A program made the position numbers and the translations under genes. The notes beneath the pieces are model-generated. The model made no database searches. It saw only the letters and a list, made by a program, of their open reading frames with translations, and was not told the origin of the DNA. Positions 15,345 through 24,300 of a stretch of DNA of 32,088 nt are shown here, piece by piece. Source of the DNA: a virus; IMG/VR virus record IMGVR_UViG_3300018417_000040, positions 1-32,088 of that record; one strand, given 5' to 3'. Each line of letters begins with the position of its first letter. The first letter of the stretch is position 1.

Positions 15345-18300
15345 TATATTTTCTCCATTAATCTATTCACCATTTCTTTGAGTTCTTCAATCTGACTCTG
15401 TTGATTATTTATGATATTTTGTTGATCTTTTATAGCCTCAATAAAGAGGCCGGCCATCTTGCCATAATCAACACCATATTCATCACGATCTTCAGCATAA
15501 GTAACAACCTCAGGCAATACCTCCATAACCTCTTGTGCAATTACACCTGATCGTCTGGCTGAAGCCTCTTCTAATGTAATCTTTTGTTTTTCGGCTACCT
15601 TTTCGGGGTTCTTTAATGTATAGTATACACCACGTAATTTTAGAACCTTTTCTAATGCACCATCAATCGTGATGATGTTCTCTTTCTTTCGGCGATCAGA
15701 ATAAGCAACAATATTACTTGTAGCATAAATTGCACCATTTACATACATTGTATAAGACGATGAGGTAGCAGAAGTGCCTATACCCTGGCAAAAATTGTCC
15801 CATCTCCAATACTGAGACCATCCAAATGATTGCCAATAAAGTCCACCAGCACCACCACCACCATTCTGGAACATGATATGAGCTCGGCCGGTGGTTTGAT
15901 GCCAGCTAATACCATACCAACCGCGACCATTACCTCTCACATTCATAGAACCATAAGCGGTGAGTGCATCACGACCAGGTTCTATGTGCCAATCACGTCC
16001 CTCTTGCGAACTCCGGTTAGTGTAATAACCAGAGGTCCTGTTTGTATATAACCATGTATATTTGTACGAATAACCACTTCCGCCATTAATCTGGAATCTT
16101 AAAGCACCACTATTATAGTCATTATAGAATCGCATACCTTCATAGCTTGGGTTCGCAGAGAATTTCATACCGGTATGATATTGGAATACCATATCTGGAT
16201 ATGGGAAACTCCATCCGCCGGATTCTTGGAAACCAAACCCATACGGATACGAAGATCGAGCTATGCCAGAATTTCCACCAGCAATAATACTGTCATATAC
16301 GTATGCGCGATGTTTATAAACCCGGACCCCTATATTCGTATCATGACCATCCCATCGATAGAATGTGCTATTTCTATCATACATAATTTGAGTTTGGAAA
16401 GAATTATTATTATATACAGTTCCACCCACATACCATTGAAGGTACATATTACGGCCACCTTGAGAATCAAGGTGGAGATTACCATTAGTTGTTGCAACGG
16501 ATGCATACGAAGAGGACCAATGACCATTTGTACCTACAGCAAGATAGCGACCCCAAGTTGGGTTAGGTCCGTATAATGTACCACCTCTTTGTCTTCCTGC
16601 CTCATTACTTGTACTAGCAGGGTCATAGTAATAGTTACTATTATTAATATCGGTAAAGCGACTGCCTCTTACCTCTCCAGCAAAGTCAGCAAAATAACTA
16701 CCACCAAGCATCTGGTAATTTAATGCATACGTTCCGCCATTTGAAACTGTATTATTATAGATTCTAAAATAGGTATTCGTGTTATTATTATTAGAATCAC
16801 ACCTAATACTGACATCATTATATGAATTAACAGACATCGCATCTGCCCAGTTTGCGTTTCTATCAGTAGATGAAATTCCTTGATAGTTATAGCTATTCCA
16901 AGCGGATGATCCATTATTAAATGATATGTACCGAATTTTGTGCAGGGAAGATGCAACACTACCAGATGCTGCAGCATAACCGTGACTGGTATCTCTGGCA
17001 AAATACATGGTGTCAGTTCGAATCTGAGGTGTTCGTATTAAACTAGAAACGTCGACCCTCCAGAAAGTCGAACCACTGGTATCGTATATAATAGGAACAT
17101 ATAATGATCGATACATATAAATGTAAGAATCAGCAACGCATCGGATTGTCCAGTTTCCACTGCTTGATAAGAAACCAATACTTGGAGCAGTATCAGCATA
17201 AACATAACCGCGAGCAGTATTACCTGAAGTGGTGAATAAGATCTGTGCAGTAGATGATGTAGAATATAATCTCCAACGAGATGAATTATCAGCATACCAA
17301 TGCATTGCATTTGCAGTATTATATAAACCACGACCATTTACATCATTACGGAACCAACCATCGTTATAGATTTCACCACGGTTATCAATGGTCCGCGTAA
17401 CAGATGTAGAAGCAAAATCTCCATAGTATGCTGGATCATCTGCATCATAATAACGAGATGCATAGGGAGTGGTAAGATTGATTCCACCGTATAGATTTAA
17501 ACGATCAGATGCCCTATCATAGAGCATAAGCCATCTACTTGGATTTAATCTATAGACACCCCAATAACGACCGTAAGACCAAGATGATGAGCCATAATTA
17601 TTGCTCATTATCGTATACGAATTACGATGTCCGTATCCATTCCACGCACCCCGGCCGGTAGTAGAATATGTGGCCACGTTTCCATATGGGTTGCCTTCTG
17701 AGTGAGGCGACCTTAATCCCACACCATAGCTTTGAAAATAAAAACCGGTGCCACCTTGAGCTCGGAACCAGTTATTAGCCAGAACATAGTTAAGCTGAGA
17801 TACACTACCGGGATTTACATAATAACCAGGATGGTCTCTATCATTAAAGCGGTTAGCACTTATTTCACCATAGATCTCAGTGGTACTATTATTGGTTCGA
17901 AGAGCCCATCCACCGCCTTGATTCAAGAAGCCAATATTATTGCCGTTATCTGCATATACATAACCACGAATTACGCCGGCATATTCATCACGGAAACGAA
18001 TCCAGTTTGCACTCGATCCACCAGCAACGTTCCAACCATCATCATTATCAGAATACCAATGCTGCCCTGTACCCTGGTTATATAAACCCTGGCCGGAATC
18101 ATCATTGCGGAACCAATCACGAGCATAAATGTCAGTAGCACGAAGGCCTGTATTAAGGTTAGAGAATGATGCTGGATCTACATAATAACCAGTATTATTT
18201 CTATCGCGGAATCTTTGCGCGTCATGATATCTGTTTGTTAGAACATCACCATTACCACGAATGATTAGATTCCAAGTTCCCCCGAATCCACCATCACGGA

Positions 18301-21300
18301 AGATGAAGTCCTCTCCACCTGATGTAGCAAATTCAAAGTGGCTATCATTAGTTTCAGTTGCACGAATATATCCACGTAAGGCGCCTGCGCTTGTATAGAA
18401 ATAGAGTGGTGCACCACCAATCATATCTTGTCTACTGTAGACCTGTGGTCGAGAGAATCTTGATAACCCGTTGGCATCGAGTCGATAAAATGTATCATCA
18501 AGATCGTAAAAGATAGAAGCTCTGACATCACCCCCAGACCGAGTACTCAAATTACCAACATAATTTCTGGTATTAGAAGGATTCTGGCCCGCCGATGCGC
18601 CTTGGTTGGTTCTTATTTCCTGTCCTTGTAGAATATCATTTGAACTATTGGGTGGCGGATTACTTGTAGTATATCCAGTGCCTCCGTCGATTCTAGTATA
18701 TGAAGGACCTTCTAATGTCAGACCACTTCCAGCAGCATAAACATATCTCCATCTGAAGAATGAATCCCATGTATTGCTATATAAACGTATCCAAACTGCT
18801 CTGTTATTGTCTATTCTGACCTGTGGTGTAACACTATTTTCTGGCCCACCCATTGAATGGTGATCAACAGATACAGAACTATTATTCCAAGAGCTTGCAA
18901 CAATTCGGCCTACTGCATTACCAGAATAATTCACATCATCTTTTGCATAGTACTCGAGAATTACCTCATTACTCGAACCACCCATTGTGAATAATTTTAT
19001 CCAATACCACCTTGTGCCATTCGTTGGATCGTAGACATAGGTACCTACTGTTCTCCAAAATAATTCTTGAGCATTATTAATATTTGAGCCATCAATGGTG
19101 ACATTTACAAGATTGGAGCCAGATGCCGGATCTACATAGTAGTTGGTATCGTCATAATCATATAAATTCCGGGCAATTAATTGAGTACCATAGAAGGTGG
19201 CCGTTCTTGTATTCTGGGCAATGCGCATTGCATTGAGGCCCCATTGATTGTATCTGAAGCCATGGTATTCGCGAATTCCGAAATCATTGTTGTCAAAAGA
19301 GCCTATACCCCAGTTATTATTAGCGTTTCCGGCACTGAAGGTAATATTTGCCCGATCTCCACCTGTGGTATTTTCCACACGGAATTCTGCAACCTGACCC
19401 CATGAATGGTTCGCAAATTCGTTTGCAAAGTAAGCAGCGCGACTGTTGCCCGGGGCAGAACCTTCTCGACGAATTGATAATAATGCGGCACTGGTATCTG
19501 TTACACTAAGTCTTCTGAAGAGTGATTCATCGGCAGGAGCAGCATAGAAATTATTGTTATTGATATCGGTAAATCTATCTGCATAGAAATTGCCTGGAGC
19601 ACTAATACGCATGTTGCCCCAACCAATATCACGGCCGAGAATCAAATCATCGGTACCATCATAGAATAACGCAGAATTAACTTCATCGCCAGAATCATGA
19701 AGTGTCATCTCCCAAGTTTCGGAGAAATTGGCATGAATACCAGATCGAATATCACTGGCCCAAGAACCAGCTGTGAAATCGTAGTTTCTATCGGTGCGAC
19801 CTATATTTAAAGCACCCGGCTGCAGATTTCCATTGGCATAACTCGAATTAGAAATCTCACCATAAACTCTTATCGAATGATCAGCATTCGGGTCGATGAA
19901 ATAGGCCGTATCATCCTTGGCTCTTATTGTGTTGAGATCAACAACATTCATTCGTGATGTAGAAGCAAAATCTCCATAGTAATCATTATCACCACGGTCG
20001 TAGTAGATATTTGCATTAATTTGATCTGCAGTGATATCATCTGCTAGGATATCATCAACCAATAAATTAGATTCGACGTTTCGGCGCTTGAGCATAATGC
20101 CACCGAATTGTCGGAGGGCACCACCAGAGTTATAGTTGAGCAGAATTCGAATACGTACGTAATGAACACCACCACCGTCTGAACCATTATATGGCGTATG
20201 GGATGTTGGGAGTGTCGTATGATTACGATACGTTGTCCAAGACGTGTTCGTATAATTATTTGCTGATACTACGAAATATGTTGTACCTGTATTTCCGGCA
20301 ATTGGATTCTTATCTTTATCGAATCTTTCGACACCATAGTAAAGTAGACCACCAGAGCCCGAAATATATCGAACAGAAATCTCACCATAGATATCCTCGC
20401 CTGGCACAACCGGAATGTAATCAGAGTAAATTCTTCGATATGCAGAAGTTTGTATGGTCTTTCCTGCAAACGGTGCATCTGCTACCTCGATATATTCACT
20501 TTGTGCAACGGTAAGAATTTCATTGCCTTGAATCGGACTATCTAATTCTGCTTCAGAGTATGGAGTGAAATCAAATAATACAAGATCAGCACCACCAGAG
20601 CCATAGGCAGGATTGAGCGAAATATTACCACCAGGCCCAGTGATATTGAAATTATCGGCGTAGACTTCTCCACCAAAGAATGCGTTACCGTCGTCGAGAT
20701 CAATAGAAGCTCTTAGATTTCCATTACCAATAAAGACAATTTCATTTGGATTTGTTGTACTAAAATATGAAAGATATGGATTATCGTTTCCAGCCCAGAA
20801 AATACCCCAGTCGGTAGCTGTATTCCAAATCCAATGTGAATAATCTTGAGCAACAAGTAGTCTATTATCATCACCATCACCAGATGTAGCGAAACCTTGT
20901 CGATTGATTCGACTGCCAATATTCAAGCCCGTCTGAGTATTGCTCTGGCCCAGATTTAGGTAATATGAAGTCGTAGATGTATCATAATAAACTGGAGCGC
21001 GCATCTGATTATTTGCACGGAAATATCCGTTATCAGCTCGACCTTGTACCGTACCATTATAATAAATTTCTGTGTAGCTATTTCGCGTAGCTCTAATCGC
21101 CCATTCATTATTAACGTCGTTGTATATACCGGCCTGATTGCTCGAACTCCTTGCCATGAACACCCATTCACCATTAATAGAGTAGCCGCGCCAATCACCT
21201 TTACCATCACCGTTAATTTGTATCGAACCATAATCACCGGTTGGATAAGAAATATTAATGGTTGTGTCGTCATTATATACAGGATAAATTATGGTGGTTC

Positions 21301-24300
21301 TGAGTTCGTTGAGCCGAGATTCATTAGCTGGATTAACGTAGAAGTTTGTATTATCACTGTCTGTGAACTGTGGAGCTCTGGCCTCAACAGGAGCCAAGAA
21401 ATACCCATCATTGACCTCAGCCTGAATGACGTTATTCCATCTTAATTCAACACCTGCATCGGCGACTGCGCCGTGTCTCATTAATATCATCCAATGATTA
21501 TTAACATCATTGTAGATACCTGAAGTCGTGCCGTTATTGTGCATGAAGACGGATCGGCCGCCAATTGAAAAGCCTTCGTAGGAGCCTACAGCACCACCAT
21601 TAACCTCGAATGAGCCAAAGTTACCGGTAGGTCTTCGTAACCTGACCTCACCAGTATCCAATAAAATTTCATTTAATTTTGAATCTCCAGCCGGATCAAC
21701 ATACCACGCCGTATCATCATTGTCGTACATGATGGGGGTTCGGAATTCCGGCGTTGCACGAACATAGGAATTATTGACCAGAAGCCTTGCGGAACCTCCG
21801 GTTACTACTCGCCATGAATCCTCGGCATTAAATTGAATATAGGTATTCGTGTCACCATTGTGCTCGATATAGTCATCAAGACCAATCTGGTTCATTATCG
21901 ATTTAGAGGCAAAGTCACCATAATAGTTATTATTGTCTGCGTCATAATATCTACTGAAATATGCGTTCGCCCCTGTGACATCACCTGAGAAATTAGCTGT
22001 CTGAGCGTATACCGTTCCCCAACGATAGGTAGATAAACCTAAAGAACCAGAATTGGTAACTCTTGGAATAACATTACCACCGGCAGCATTTGCGTTCGTG
22101 CCAAATACGTAATGAGTAGTAGGCTCTGACGATTCAAACGCCATTGCCATATTAGCACCTGCCGTATATGAGTTATCGGCATGCCAAGCTTTAATAGAAA
22201 CTTGTTGTAATCCACTTAACCCTGGTGTTTCAGCAGAGCTTTGGTCAGTAAATGTGATACCAACACCACCACCATTACTATCTTTTTGTAATTCTATGCC
22301 TGAACCGTAAACTTCAAGCTTACGTCTTGCTCTTACTCGGTTTGCATCTATAAGTGCTCTTTGAACACCATTTGTCTGGAATGTAATTACGTCTGCCGAA
22401 GAGAAACCAAAATAAGTATTGAGATCACCGCGGTGACGAATATAATCATCAATCCAGATCTGGTTTAATTCAGAATCACCGGCTGGATTGACGTAGTAAT
22501 TATTATCATTATAATCAATGAATTGAGTAAAGTATGCTGCACCACCCATGCCAGAAAGGTCTTTGCCATTTCTTATCCTAAGAGTAGTACCCTCGGTCAT
22601 GTAGATACCACCACCCCAACCGAAGGCCAATTCTTCATCCTTCAAGAATGTTGCAGTACCAGCACCAAATACAATTGCGTCATTGGCTCCATTCAGCTGA
22701 AGACTTCCACCTTCGAAATGGAATTTGTTAGCACTTACAGAGCCGACCAGAGGGGTATTATCATTCTGGGTATAAACGGGAATATAATTACCAAAGAAAA
22801 TCTGGCCATCATGAGCAAAGTTCGCAATAGGAATAAACGTATCACCAGTCCAAATCTGGAAGCCATTCTCTGCTGTTGGATTTGAAGGCGAACCATTCAA
22901 TAAGAAGAATAAATTATCTCCTGCTGATTCGATTGCTATAGAACCAATTGAGGAACCATCTTGCAAGAAGTCAAGATATTTACCGCCGAATGCCCATGGG
23001 TTTGTCTCTGTGTTATTCAGTCGATTTAGAGACACCATTGCCTGACCACCAGCAGTACCACTGACGGCTATATTTGAGTTACCGGTTCCACCATCCCATG
23101 CATGTGTATTAAGGGCAATACCACCATTGCCTGAGTTATCCGACCATCGGGTACCATTCGTGATAATACCTTGTCGAATTGAACCACCAGCGAACATCGA
23201 GGTCGTTGTATCTGTGAGATCAATATAATAATTATTGTCATCGTAATCGATAAATCGAGGAGCTCGGAAATCAACAGAGGATTCAATATAGGTATTGGTA
23301 ACATAGAATCGTCGGACACTATTTGTGACGATTTCAAAATCATCTGTGCCAGGGAACTTGATCCAGTTGGTAGTATCACTGGCAGATCGAATCTTATCAA
23401 CAAGATTAATTCGATTCATCCGTGATGATGATTGAGGATCAACGAAGAATGATGTATCTCCTAAATCATAATAGAAATCGAAATATGCAGCCTCTGTGCC
23501 ACCAAAGCCTCTAATATTTCCATCAAAATATACAGTATTTTCAAAATAAAATGCTGGCCTATCAGTTCTGAAATGGGCGTAGTCGGGATCTTCGGCACCA
23601 ATATTTACTGTGCCGTTGGTCGTGCCAAAGACATGACTATTTGCACTATTGGGATTCCAATAATAATCTTGATTGGCCTGATCGTAGTAGATAGGAGCCC
23701 AGATCTCATTCTTGGCTTCAAGATATGAGGTTCTAACACCAGATGCAACTAATCCAGAAGAGTTGGTAGTATCAGCACCAATTTTATCGCCATAGAATTG
23801 CCACCATGCTCCCATTGCTTGACCAGCTACAGTATATGCATTATTATTATCATCAACTGTAAGATAGTTATCATCACCGGACGCATCATTTAAAAATACA
23901 AGTCTTGGTGTGACAACCTTGGTCGTAGCAAATATCGTGGTCGTAGAGATATCTGGGTCGGTGCCATCTGTAAGATTGGCTGTTGATCCGATATGTAATT
24001 TATTCAGAACTGAGGTAGACGCAAAATCACCATAATAGTTATTATCGTCTGAATCATAATAACGAGGCGCATACATGGCCCCATCAGCTGTAACATCACC
24101 AGAGAAATTACCATTGACAGCATTAATATCCCCGGTCAGAGTAATATTATTACCTAAGAAATCAAGATCGGTTGATAATACGGTGGTGTTTGCAGAGATT
24201 GCATTCGCGCCACCTACGACGACCTGATATTCATTTGTATTAGGAAAATGAATGTATGTATCAGCATCACCATCGTGAATGATTTCACCTACCAAGGCGA

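Noticed and set aside
22523-22885. Plus-strand frame of 120 codons inside the giant fibre
   Set aside because: The minus-strand repeat protein explains this stretch fully. The frame has an unlikely composition.
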